Origin: Chryseobacterium viscerum
Lineage (GTDB): Bacteria; Bacteroidota; Bacteroidia; Flavobacteriales; Weeksellaceae
Assembly (NCBI RefSeq): GCF_002899945.2
Contig: NZ_PPEG02000007.1
Span: 310,001 to 374,000, forward strand
Length of the DNA: 64,000 nt
Direction: 5' to 3'
The notes under the pieces were generated by a model. It did not search any database. It was not told where the DNA came from and saw only the letters and a program-made list of their open reading frames with translations. Shown one piece after another: positions 1-7,378 of the stretch; position 1 is the first letter of the stretch, and the number at the start of each line of letters is the position of its first letter. A program made the translations under genes and the position numbers.

Positions 1-1
1 T

Positions 2-1093
2 GTAGAAGCCGGAGGGCACATTTCTATCCTGATTAAGGACAGAAATGACAGATATGGCTACACAGGTCATACCGCTGATGGAAGTGACGGATGTGGAGGA
101 TGTACGAATAGTCCGTCAGAGTTTACTTTTACAGGCCCTCCTTCTACGGGACCGGTATGTGGTAATACTGCTTTTGATTTTGGAGATTTGGATAACCGTT
201 ATAACCCTGGAGATCAGGCCAGTCATCAGATTAAATACAGCCAGGTTGATAATCCATTGAGATTAGGGGCTAATGCTGGGGATAGTGATGATGGGCCTCA
301 ATTTACGATAACCGGAAGTGGAAATAATGCCAGCGATGATGATAATGATGGTAAAGGGAGCTTAATTGACGAGGATGCCTTTGTAAGTGGTTCTTTGCCG
401 GTAAAAGCCGCAGGGGTGGCCTATACGTTGAATGTTCCTTTTACCAATAATATGGGAACGACAGCTTATCTATATGGATCTATAGACTGGAATAATAACG
501 GAAGTTTTGAACCGGGAGAAACAATAGTTAAAAGTGTACCGGCTTCTGCTTCTCAACAGACTGTTGCGTTAACATGGGCAGATCCTGGATCAATCCCTGG
601 ATGCAATGGAGATTTATTACGCAGTTTTATACGTTTGCGTCTTACAACCAACCAACTTAGTGATGACACAGGAACTCCCGAGGATGAACGCAGCTATTTG
701 AAAGCAGATGATGGAGAAGTAGAGGATTATTATGTAGACTGGACCTGTGGAATATCATCATATTGCTACAAACCGGGAATATTGACAGGCACAGCGCTGG
801 ATAGTAAGATGGGTATTACCTCATTAAGCAGAGCAGGCTCAGCAGATTCAGACAATTGGCCAATGGTTCGTAAAGGAGCGTGGCTGGTGCTTGAATCTAA
901 AACGAAAGGCTTTGTTACCAACAGAGTGGCATTTGATGGTTCTGGAAACCCAGTTGGAATACCGGCTGCGAGCTTTGTAGAGGGAATGATGGTATACGAT
1001 ATAACCAATAACTGCCTGAAAGTATATACTTTAACAGATGGAGGGAGTACTTTCAGCTGGCAGTGCTTCAATACACAGGCTTGTCCGGATTAA
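2..1093 (+). CDS. Secreted GEVED-domain protein, 3' part (5' end outside window)
   Basis: Frame 2 is open from the first bases of the window, so this is the C-terminal 363 residues of a larger protein whose start lies upstream. The central part has the acidic, Asn/Asp-rich beta-sandwich pattern ending in DDGEVEDYYV, the signature of the GEVED domain common in exported Bacteroidetes proteins. The last 90 residues (EGMMVYDITNNCLKVYT followed by WQCFNTQACPD) form a short Cys-containing C-terminal module that I know from flavobacterial surface proteins. It is not a typical type A or type B T9SS sorting tail. A strong hairpin terminator follows directly. Probably an extracellular or surface protein; ligand unknown. 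An internal ATG at 188 is not the true start, because coding similarity continues upstream of it. Confidence 0.8.
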   Translation, partial: VEAGGHISILIKDRNDRYGYTGHTADGSDGCGGCTNSPSEFTFTGPPSTGPVCGNTAFDFGDLDNRYNPGDQASHQIKYSQVDNPLRLGANAGDSDDGPQFTITGSGNNASDDDNDGKGSLIDEDAFVSGSLPVKAAGVAYTLNVPFTNNMGTTAYLYGSIDWNNNGSFEPGETIVKSVPASASQQTVALTWADPGSIPGCNGDLLRSFIRLRLTTNQLSDDTGTPEDERSYLKADDGEVEDYYVDWTCGISSYCYKPGILTGTALDSKMGITSLSRAGSADSDNWPMVRKGAWLVLESKTKGFVTNRVAFDGSGNPVGIPAASFVEGMMVYDITNNCLKVYTLTDGGSTFSWQCFNTQACPD

Positions 1094-1106
1094 TGTGAAT
1101 TTTGGG

Positions 1107-1135
1107 AAAGCAACAGATTTTTTTCTGTTGCTTTT
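1107..1135 (+). terminator. Hairpin terminator after the GEVED protein
   Basis: Perfect 11-bp inverted repeat (1107-1117 with 1124-1134), a T-rich loop and trailing T residues, 13 bases past the stop codon. Confidence 0.8.
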
Positions 1136-1180
1136 ACCTGAAATTTTTATTTAAAAATTCATTCAATAAAAATTAAAATT

Positions 1181-1696
1181 ATGTATTTAAAGATACCGAC
1201 TTTATTTATGCTATTAATATTTCCATGTTTCATGTATTCCCAACAGCATATCGAAAAGATGATAGATAAAAATCCTGTTTATGCTATTGAAGGAATAGGC
1301 TATAATGAGTCAGGAGTGAAAAAGCTCATGAACTTCTCAAAATTAAGTGCCCAGGGAGAGGATAAAGGTGAAATTATGCTGACGAACAATGAAATAGAGG
1401 TCACTAAAAATGGTATTTACCGGATTAGCGTATCATCAGAAATTAATAAAAACCCAAAAGACAAGCAACAGCCCATATTCGCTGTACATATTAATGGAAA
1501 AGAAGCTTTTGTAGCGAGAAAAGGGAATTTATCGGCAGAGGGGGAATATTATTTTCAGATCCAGCTAAAGAAAGGAGATGTACTGAGCTTCAGTATTGTA
1601 GATGAAGCAATCACTGCGATGGAAAAAAACAGCCTTCGTATAAGTTTTACAGACCCTGCTCTGATTACATTTTCGGAACAAGTAGTACAGCACTAG
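1181..1696 (+). CDS. Small secreted protein with C1q/TNF-like jelly-roll pattern
   Basis: 171 aa with a clear signal peptide (hydrophobic residues 5-19, likely cleavage after MYS). The remainder is a single compact domain. Its strand pattern (TKNGIYRISVSS, then FAVHINGK, YYFQIQLKKGDVLSFSI, LRISFTDP) resembles the C1q/TNF/BclA-type jelly roll: a Gly-Ile-Tyr strand, a hydrophobic ligand-free core and a polar loop. This is a fold guess by pattern, not an assignment. It follows the GEVED protein after a terminator and precedes another small secreted protein 77 bases downstream, so the two small genes may be co-transcribed. Probably a surface or periplasmic accessory protein of the upstream large protein. 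Confidence 0.7.
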   Translation: MYLKIPTLFMLLIFPCFMYSQQHIEKMIDKNPVYAIEGIGYNESGVKKLMNFSKLSAQGEDKGEIMLTNNEIEVTKNGIYRISVSSEINKNPKDKQQPIFAVHINGKEAFVARKGNLSAEGEYYFQIQLKKGDVLSFSIVDEAITAMEKNSLRISFTDPALITFSEQVVQH

Positions 1697-1772
1697 AGAA
1701 TAGTTCATTAAAAAGAATGGGTATTACTGGTCTGTTTGCTCATTTTCTTGTCAATTAAAATAATAATAGGTT

Positions 1773-2282
1773 ATGAAAACAGTAATTTTTAGTATAGCAG
1801 CAATATTATTTACGATCACAATAGAAGCGCAGGTTGCAGTAGGCAAAAATAGTGTCAGCAACCCGTCCACCTCACTGGAATTTGCCGAAACCGAAAACAG
1901 AGGGCTGCTTCTTCCCTATATAGAGGATAATAGTGGAATTTCACAAGATGGAACTATGATATTTGATACAACAGATAATAAAGTGAAATATCTTAAAAGC
2001 GGAAGCTGGTTTGATTTAAGTGTAGATACAACTGGAAATGCCGATTTATCTGTACAAACAACTAAAACCGAAAAAACCGAAGCGAAGGTAAGTATTGGGA
2101 CTCTTACTTCCACAGATGGAATTTTGGTTTTAGAGGATAGCAACAAAGCAATGATTCTTCCTAAAGTTGCGAGTCCGCATTTAAACATTATCAATCCTGC
2201 TGCAGGAATGATTGTATATGATACTACTGCTCATCAGCTAGCGGTGTATAATGGCAGTGTCTGGTCTTTCTGGAAGCCATAG
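1773..2282 (+). CDS. Small secreted hypothetical protein
   Basis: 169 aa with an N-terminal signal peptide (residues 1-19, cleavage probably after IEAQ). The mature part carries two related short modules: 'GTMIFDTTDNKVKYLKSGSW' near residue 65 and 'GMIVYDTTAHQLAVYNGSVW' near residue 145. The same phrase occurs in the C-terminal module of the protein at 2-1093 and in many flavobacterial secreted proteins that carry tail-fibre-like 'V(Y/F)D.T' repeats. No enzymatic motif is visible. Together with its two upstream neighbours it forms a cluster of exported proteins. Function unknown. Confidence 0.7.
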   Translation: MKTVIFSIAAILFTITIEAQVAVGKNSVSNPSTSLEFAETENRGLLLPYIEDNSGISQDGTMIFDTTDNKVKYLKSGSWFDLSVDTTGNADLSVQTTKTEKTEAKVSIGTLTSTDGILVLEDSNKAMILPKVASPHLNIINPAAGMIVYDTTAHQLAVYNGSVWSFWKP

Positions 2283-2415
2283 CGGTAAGAAGATAAATTG
2301 ATGATAACTTCAATCAGGATTAACATCAGTTCAGATGTGTAAGCCACTATCGTTGAACGTTTGATCTTTTTTATCAAAAAAAAAATATTAAAATAAGCAT
2401 CAATATATATAAAAT

Positions 2416-2844
2416 ATGGATAATAATTTTAAAAATATTCATGTAGGTTCTTTAATTCAGCAAAAGACGATAGAACTTAATATGGATATTGATCGTATTT
2501 GCAATTTCTTGAAATGCACTGAGGATGAAGTGGAGAAAATGTTTTTAGAAAAAGATATTGGTACAGATTATTTATTAAAGTGGAGTAAGCTTTTAGAGTA
2601 TGATTTCTTTAGATTATATACACAGCATCTGATATTATTTTCGCCCGCAACAGGAAGCACTCCAAATAACATTAAACAAGCATCACAGCTCCCAAAATTC
2701 AAAAAAAATATTTATACAAAGGAAGTTATTGATTTCATTTTAGAGCTTATCAATTCTGGTGAAAAAACAAGACAACAGGTGATCAGCGAATATAGGATCC
2801 CTAAAACGACATTATACAAATGGTTAGTAAAATACGGGAAATAA
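2416..2844 (+). CDS. Helix-turn-helix protein, transposase OrfA-like (first of a pair)
   Basis: 142 aa. Residues 1-65 look like a degenerate lambda-repressor-type helix-turn-helix (IGSLIQQK-like start, then 'ICNFLKCTEDEVEKMF'). Residues 98-142 form a second helix-turn-helix of the transposase OrfA type ('TRQQVISEYRIPKTTLYKWL'). Proteins of this design are frequent in Chryseobacterium and often carry the label transposase, but there is no DDE catalytic domain here or next door. The gene lies 20 bases upstream of a second small HTH gene, so the two probably form an operon. Most likely a DNA-binding regulator derived from a transposase; the target is unknown. Confidence 0.6.
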   Translation: MDNNFKNIHVGSLIQQKTIELNMDIDRICNFLKCTEDEVEKMFLEKDIGTDYLLKWSKLLEYDFFRLYTQHLILFSPATGSTPNNIKQASQLPKFKKNIYTKEVIDFILELINSGEKTRQQVISEYRIPKTTLYKWLVKYGK

Positions 2845-2864
2845 TGAATAAAAATTAAACGATT

Positions 2865-3200
2865 ATGGGTACCACTCCTGATTATAAAAGAATTTATATT
2901 GATATGATTAACATGAAATATCAAGACAGAATGAAAGATTGTGAGAACATCTTGAATAAAAGTAATATTTCTTCTATGGATGTTATCGCATTGCAGGAAA
3001 GAATATTTGGTAAAAATATTGAATTGAGAGATAAGGAAAATGGAAAGTTTAGAGCGTATGGCGATGATGATATCTGCAAAATATTAAGTTATCAGAAAAA
3101 AAATAGAATGAATAATACAGAAATTTCAAACTATTTTAAGGTAAGCAGAAATTCTATTTCAAAATGGAAAAAAAAATTCCCGGAATCTGGTTTTCAATAA
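2865..3200 (+). CDS. Small helix-turn-helix protein (second of a pair)
   Basis: 111 aa, soluble, no signal peptide. The C-terminal third (residues 70-108) is a helix-turn-helix resembling the N-terminus of IS3-type OrfA proteins ('MNNTEISNYFKVSRNSISKW' followed by a basic end). The N-terminal two thirds are helical and unrecognised. It sits 20 bases after the preceding HTH gene and has no orfB partner or terminal repeats around it. A domesticated DNA-binding protein seems more likely than a live insertion sequence. The pair is the left border of the duplicated, decayed region. Confidence 0.6.
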   Translation: MGTTPDYKRIYIDMINMKYQDRMKDCENILNKSNISSMDVIALQERIFGKNIELRDKENGKFRAYGDDDICKILSYQKKNRMNNTEISNYFKVSRNSISKWKKKFPESGFQ

Positions 3201-3231
3201 AATAATATATCATAGAGTTCAAGCACAATTA

Positions 3232-3413
3232 ATGACAAAAAAAGAGAATTTAGAAAGAATATTTTTTACTCTCAAATTTTCATTAGTGATGGGGCTGAGA
3301 TTGATGTCAAAGATAGCAGTTCTCTTATGCAGGAAGTACTAAAAACCTGAAAGTTCCCTTTGATTCCCTTTCAAATAATTTCTTGTATCTGCCCATCTCC
3401 AATAGGTATTTGA
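3232..3413 (+). pseudogene. Deletion remnant of the 203-aa secreted protein gene
   Basis: The sequence from about 3260 to 3335 matches 5245-5322 of the intact gene at 5146-5757. It then jumps to sequence matching 5676-5757, including the same stop context (AATAGGTATTTGA). The join lies at AGGAA, which is present at both ends of the missing block (5318-5322 and 5676-5680). About 358 bases were therefore lost between short direct repeats, which also breaks the frame. The signal-peptide region is shortened as well. The remnant stands directly upstream of the first 371-aa gene, as the intact copy does for the second. Confidence 0.8.
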
Positions 3414-3460
3414 ATTTACAAGAATTTTAAAAATCTTATTATCAACTAAAACAAAATGAA

Positions 3461-4576
3461 ATGAAAAAAATAAATTTAATTATTATACTACTATTCTTAT
3501 TTAATATTAAAGTCTTAGGACAAGTAGGAGTAAATACTCCCTCTCCGGAATCAACTTTTGATATCCGGGCAAAAAATCATACAGGCTCTACTCCAGGTGC
3601 AGTCACTGCGCAAGATGGGGTTTTAGTACCAAGAGTTAATGCTTTATCTACCAATGGTAATGTAAATGGACAGTTGGTTTATCTCATTGCCAATGCCGGA
3701 GGATTTACCAAAGGATTCCATTATTGGAATGGTACTGCCTGGACACCTCTTGATGCAACGAATGATGCGTGGGCTAATGACAATACGAATACAATGATAA
3801 AGCTAGGCACAAAGTCTGATGGCTCTACTGTAAGAGATGCAAATACGGATTTTGTAGCTACCGATGCCGGAAGAATAGGGATGGGAACCAACGATCCAAA
3901 GGTGACCGTTCAGATAGAAGGAAAAGTGACAACCCCATCAGTTCCTGATGGATTCACAACTCCCCGATTGACACGAGCCCAGCTTTCGGCAAAAGATGCT
4001 GTGTATGGAAGTGACCAAAACGGAACCTTAGTTTTTGTAACAACATTAGACGGAGCAGCGATAAACAAGGTATCGTACGTAACGTCTGTAGGATTGTATT
4101 TTTATGATTCACCAACCAGTAAATGGTATAACATCAGATCTTCATCTTCCGGAGTGGTAGAGAGTTTTAAAATCATTACAGGAACGTATACGGCAGCAGC
4201 TCCTTATGTTGTACAGCCTGATGATTTTCTTCTTATTTTAAGATACAACACAGCCTCTACGGGGGGGAACAGCGGAGCTAATATTAGCACAACCAGTCCG
4301 TATTTAAATAGTACTGCCAATTTACAATTGCCAGATCCTACAACTTGTCCTGGAAGGGTTCTGCAATTTGTGAATGACAGCGATAAAGTAGGGTCAAGTA
4401 CAGGAGAAAATGTATATACAAATTATGCGATGCACGCTGCGGGCTCAGATCCTAATAGTTATAATTCAAGGAGTAATCTTAACAATTATGAAATTGCAAG
4501 TGGGCAAAATTATTCACAATGGAAAATCATCAGTGATGGGACAAGGTGGATAAGCTTACAGGTGGTTATCGTTTAA
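3461..4576 (+). CDS. Secreted 371-aa protein, tail-fibre-like (paralogue copy 1)
   Basis: 371 aa with a signal peptide (residues 1-20, cleavage near LGQ). It begins with 'VGVNTPSPESTFDIRAKN' and contains 'MGTNDPKVTVQIEGKV', the 'GT..P...L.V.G' repeat style seen in Bacteroidetes tail-fibre-like and surface proteins. The C-terminus is hydrophobic and ends abruptly without a T9SS sorting domain. It is over 90% identical to the protein at 5800-6915; the differences cluster in residues 240-345, which suggests that region is the variable, exposed part. A terminator follows 30 bases after the stop. Function unknown; probably a surface-exposed structural protein. Confidence 0.75.
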   Translation: MKKINLIIILLFLFNIKVLGQVGVNTPSPESTFDIRAKNHTGSTPGAVTAQDGVLVPRVNALSTNGNVNGQLVYLIANAGGFTKGFHYWNGTAWTPLDATNDAWANDNTNTMIKLGTKSDGSTVRDANTDFVATDAGRIGMGTNDPKVTVQIEGKVTTPSVPDGFTTPRLTRAQLSAKDAVYGSDQNGTLVFVTTLDGAAINKVSYVTSVGLYFYDSPTSKWYNIRSSSSGVVESFKIITGTYTAAAPYVVQPDDFLLILRYNTASTGGNSGANISTTSPYLNSTANLQLPDPTTCPGRVLQFVNDSDKVGSSTGENVYTNYAMHAAGSDPNSYNSRSNLNNYEIASGQNYSQWKIISDGTRWISLQVVIV

Positions 4577-4605
4577 TAAAAGGAAAAATTTAAAGTTAGA
4601 AAAAG

Positions 4606-4635
4606 AACCTCTGTGTAGTTTACACAGAGGTTTTA
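4606..4635 (+). terminator. Hairpin terminator after 371-aa gene copy 1
   Basis: 12-bp perfect inverted repeat (4606-4617 with 4621-4632), three-base loop and a T-rich tail. The same hairpin is present after copy 2. Confidence 0.85.
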
Positions 4636-4646
4636 TATATATTTTT

Positions 4647-4894
4647 TGTCCCGTCCTGAAATAGCGATGCACAAAAAATAGTTGTTATGAAAGAAAGCTT
4701 AGAAATACTCTATGCCAAGCGTACCCAGAAAGATTACAGTTTGCGTTTGAAACTTCGAATGGTAAGAGAAATAGAAACGGGAAAATCAGGAATTCGATAT
4801 CGATAAATATGATATTGAGACTTCAATGAGAAGAAAAATAAGGATCAACCAATTGATGTTTATAATGAGTTCAGACCCCATTTTTCAAATCATT
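4647..4894 (+). mobile_element. Internally deleted IS3-like element, copy 1
   Basis: It starts with the end sequence TGTCCCGTCCTGAAATAG. An ATG at 4687 opens 39 codons (MKESLEILYAKRTQKDYSL...) matching the start of flavobacterial IS3-type OrfA proteins, then stops. Soon after come codons for the OrfB C-terminus (YNEFRP followed by FSNH). The whole middle, including the DDE core, is missing. The right end has been lost: after about 4894 the sequence switches to a fragment of the E1 dehydrogenase gene. Confidence 0.7.
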
Positions 4895-4903
4895 GTCTTA
4901 CCC

Positions 4904-5023
4904 GCTTCTTTAGCCCAGTAAACCCCATTCCGTAGGTAACCACTAATAAGGTTCTTCCTTTCTCAGTTTCATCCTTATCAGCTTCGATGATTACTTTCCC
5001 TTTTCCAAATGGAAGAATGTAGT
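4904..5023 (-). pseudogene. Stray fragment of the E1 2-oxoacid dehydrogenase gene
   Basis: 120 bases nearly identical to 7695-7815 inside the intact gene at 7379-9451. On the minus strand it encodes the stretch from ILPFGKGKVIIEAD to LLVVTYGMG. One base is missing relative to the original (GGAATGGGGTTTAC against GGAATGGGAGTTTAC), so it is frameshifted, and it has no start or stop of its own. It marks the right limit of duplication copy 1. Confidence 0.9.
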
Positions 5024-5145
5024 AAAATCCATTTTACAGGTTGTTTTTGTTGGTGATTTTCAGGGGTTTAGTTATTTTTTTTTCGTAACTTTAAATTGTT
5101 GATTTTCTGAGAACTCTTATTTATTAAAAAGCTAAAGCAAAATAA

Positions 5146-5757
5146 ATGAAAAGAATGGAGAGCATAGAAAGGATATTGAATAGTAGCATTTGTGTGGGAT
5201 TATACAAATGTAAAGCATTATTGATGTTTTTTTTATTATTACAGAATGTTCTTTACTCTCAAATTTTCATTAATGATGGAGCCGAGATTTATGTCAAAGA
5301 TAGCAGCTATCTTACGCAGGAAATAATTATAAAACCGGAAAGGGGGAAGGTTTACATTCAAGAGGAAACTCAGTTTAGCAATTTAAAAGAACACATTTCG
5401 GGAGAAATTATTTACATAAGCACTTTAAAGAAAAAGAAACCCCCAAAAAAGAGTAAACCTAAAATTACCAACACAAAAGCTAAATTTTCGGATGAAAAAA
5501 TAGTAGTTAAGAATAAATTTATTCCTATTCCAAAAGGTAATTCAGAATTATTACTGCCTTCTTATCCTTCGAGATATTGTCTTCTTCCCCCTGTTACAAG
5601 CCTAAAAAAAATAGAATTTATCATAGGGTGGAAAACAACACTAATTAAACCTCCTTACTGTATAAAAATACTGGGAGGAAGTATTAAAAACCTGGAAGTT
5701 CCCTTTGATTACTTTCAAATAATTTCTTATATCCGCCCTCCTCCAATAGGTATTTGA
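5146..5757 (+). CDS. Secreted hypothetical protein, 203 aa (intact copy)
   Basis: 203 aa. After a short polar start, residues 20-38 are strongly hydrophobic and end in VLYSQ, a likely signal peptide. The mature protein begins 'IFINDGAEIYVKDSSYLTQE', a pattern typical of small flavobacterial exported proteins that precede larger surface proteins. A Lys-rich linker (residues 94-112, KKKKPPKKSKPK) leads to a Pro-rich C-terminus. No known domain recognised. The gene lies 42 bases upstream of the second 371-aa gene and the order is repeated in copy 1, so the two are probably one functional unit. The start at 5146 fits the hydrophobic segment, and ATG 5155 is a possible alternative. Confidence 0.65.
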   Translation: MKRMESIERILNSSICVGLYKCKALLMFFLLLQNVLYSQIFINDGAEIYVKDSSYLTQEIIIKPERGKVYIQEETQFSNLKEHISGEIIYISTLKKKKPPKKSKPKITNTKAKFSDEKIVVKNKFIPIPKGNSELLLPSYPSRYCLLPPVTSLKKIEFIIGWKTTLIKPPYCIKILGGSIKNLEVPFDYFQIISYIRPPPIGI

Positions 5758-5799
5758 ATTCACAAGAACTTAAAAAAACTTATTATCAACTAAAATGAA

Positions 5800-6915
5800 A
5801 TGAAAAAAATAAATTTTATTATAATACTATTACTCTTACTTAATATTAAAGTCTTAGGACAAGTAGGAGTAAATACTCCCTCTCCAGAATCAACTTTTGA
5901 TATCCGGGCAAAAAATCATACAGGCTCTACTCCAGGTGCAGTCACTGCGCAAGATGGGGTTTTAGTACCAAGAGTGAATGCTTTATCTACCAATGGTAGT
6001 GTAAATGGACAGTTGGTTTATCTCATTGCTGATGCTGGAGGATTTACCAAAGGATTCCATTATTGGAATGGTACTGCCTGGAACCCTCTTGATGCAACGA
6101 ATGATGCGTGGGCTAATGACAATGCGAATACAATGATAAAGCTAGGCACAAAGTCTGATGGTTCTACTGTAAGAGATGCAAATACGGATTTTGTAGCTAC
6201 CGATGCTGGACGAGTAGGGATGGGAACTAACGATCCAAAGGTGACTGTTCAGATAGAAGGAAAAGTGACAACCCCATCAGTTCCTGATGGATTCACAACA
6301 CCCCGATTGACACGAGCCCAGCTTTCGGCAAAAGATGCTGTGTATGGAAGTGACCAAAACGGAACCTTAGTTTTTGTAACAACATTAGACGGAGCAGCGA
6401 TAAACAAGGTATCGAACGTAACGTCTGTAGGATTGTATTTCTACGATTCACCAACCAGTAAATGGTATAACATCAGATCTTCATCTTCTGGAGTGGTAGA
6501 GGGTTTTAAAATCCTTACAGGAACGTATTCGGCAGCAACTCCTTATGTTGTACAGCCTGATGATTTTCTTCTTATATTAAGATACAGCACGACCTCTTCG
6601 GGGGGGAATTTATCTGCTAATGTGAGCAATACAAGTCCGTATTTAAATAGTACTGCCAATTTACAATTGCCAGACCCTGTAACCTGTCCTGGAAGGGTTC
6701 TGCAATTTGTGAATGACAGTGATAAATTAGGAGCAGGTACATCAGAAGACGTATTTGTAAATTACCCTATGCATTCGGCTGCAGCAGATAGCAATAGTTA
6801 TAACTCAAGGAGTAGCCTTCTTAATTATCAAATTCAGGCAGGATCCAATTATTCACAATGGAAAATCATCAGTGATGGGACAAGGTGGATAAGCTTACAA
6901 GTGATTATCATTTAA
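5800..6915 (+). CDS. Secreted 371-aa protein, tail-fibre-like (paralogue copy 2)
   Basis: 371 aa, same length and order of segments as the protein at 3461-4576: signal peptide to about residue 20, 'VGVNTPSPESTFDIRAKN', a central 'MGTNDPKVTVQIEGKV' and a hydrophobic end. Substitutions between the copies concentrate in residues 235-350, where runs such as TTSSGGNLSANVSN replace TASTGGNSGANIST. The first two thirds are almost unchanged. It sits 42 bases after the intact 203-aa gene and is followed by a hairpin terminator. Surface-exposed structural role inferred from the export signal and repeat style; no catalytic motif seen. Confidence 0.75.
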   Translation: MKKINFIIILLLLLNIKVLGQVGVNTPSPESTFDIRAKNHTGSTPGAVTAQDGVLVPRVNALSTNGSVNGQLVYLIADAGGFTKGFHYWNGTAWNPLDATNDAWANDNANTMIKLGTKSDGSTVRDANTDFVATDAGRVGMGTNDPKVTVQIEGKVTTPSVPDGFTTPRLTRAQLSAKDAVYGSDQNGTLVFVTTLDGAAINKVSNVTSVGLYFYDSPTSKWYNIRSSSSGVVEGFKILTGTYSAATPYVVQPDDFLLILRYSTTSSGGNLSANVSNTSPYLNSTANLQLPDPVTCPGRVLQFVNDSDKLGAGTSEDVFVNYPMHSAAADSNSYNSRSSLLNYQIQAGSNYSQWKIISDGTRWISLQVIII

Positions 6916-6946
6916 TAACAGGAAAAATTTAAAGTTAAAAATGGAG

Positions 6947-6975
6947 CCTCTGTGTAAACTACACAGAGGTTTTTT
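6947..6975 (+). terminator. Hairpin terminator after 371-aa gene copy 2
   Basis: 10-bp perfect inverted repeat (6947-6956 with 6960-6969), three-base loop, then a run of T residues; counterpart of the hairpin at 4606. Confidence 0.85.
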
Positions 6976-6981
6976 ATATAT

Positions 6982-7372
6982 TGTCCCGTCCTGAAATAGC
7001 GATGTACAAAAAACAGCCGCTATGAAAGAAAGCTTAGAAATACTCTATGTCAAGCGTACCCAGAAAGATTACAGCTTGCGTTTGAAACTTCAAATGGTAA
7101 GAGATATAGAAACGGAAGAATCAGAAATTCGATATCGATAAATATGATATTGAGACTTCAATGAGAAAGAAAAATATGGATTAATCGATTGGTGTTTATA
7201 ATGAGTTCAGACCCTATTTTTCAAATCATTATTTAACACGAATTCAAATGCATAAACAGTCGAAATTAAAAATGAAAACTCATAAAACAAAAAACCAGAG
7301 CAAATTTATTTTTGCTCTGGTTTAATTAGTTATTTTTATCCTTTAATTTGTATCTCTATTTCAGGACTCGTT
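6982..7372 (+). mobile_element. Internally deleted IS3-like element with both ends, copy 2
   Basis: About 390 bases. The left end TGTCCCGTCCTGAAATAG is mirrored by CTATTTCAGGAC at 7356-7367, so both terminal inverted repeats survive (the right one is diverged at its tip). Inside are the first codons of an OrfA and the last codons of an OrfB (YNEFRPYFSNHYLT, then QMHKQSKLKMKTHKTKNQSK). The internal join is the same as in copy 1, so the deletion is older than the duplication. No transposase can be made. The element ends 7 bases from the E1 stop codon. Confidence 0.75.
7292..7323. terminator. Bidirectional hairpin between IS remnant and E1 gene
   Basis: 13-bp perfect inverted repeat (7292-7304 with 7311-7323) with A- and T-rich flanks. 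It overlaps the last OrfB codons of the IS remnant. It can end transcription of the minus-strand E1 gene, whose stop is 56 bases away. Confidence 0.7.
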
Positions 7373-7378
7373 ATAAAA

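Larger units (their letters stand above)
3232..5023. repeat. Tandem segmental duplication, copy 1 (decayed)
   Basis: This block repeats the order seen in copy 2 (5146-7815): 203-aa gene (here a remnant), 371-aa gene, hairpin terminator, truncated IS3-like element and a piece of the E1 dehydrogenase gene. Nucleotide identity is high in the 371-aa genes and in the IS remnant. Copy 1 carries most of the decay: two deletions in the first gene, and a loss of roughly 470 bases between the IS tail and the E1 fragment. Confidence 0.8.

Noticed and set aside
45..260. 71-codon ORF in another frame at the left edge
   Set aside because: The overlapping frame 2 continues from the window edge into the GEVED protein with proper coding content; this frame has none.
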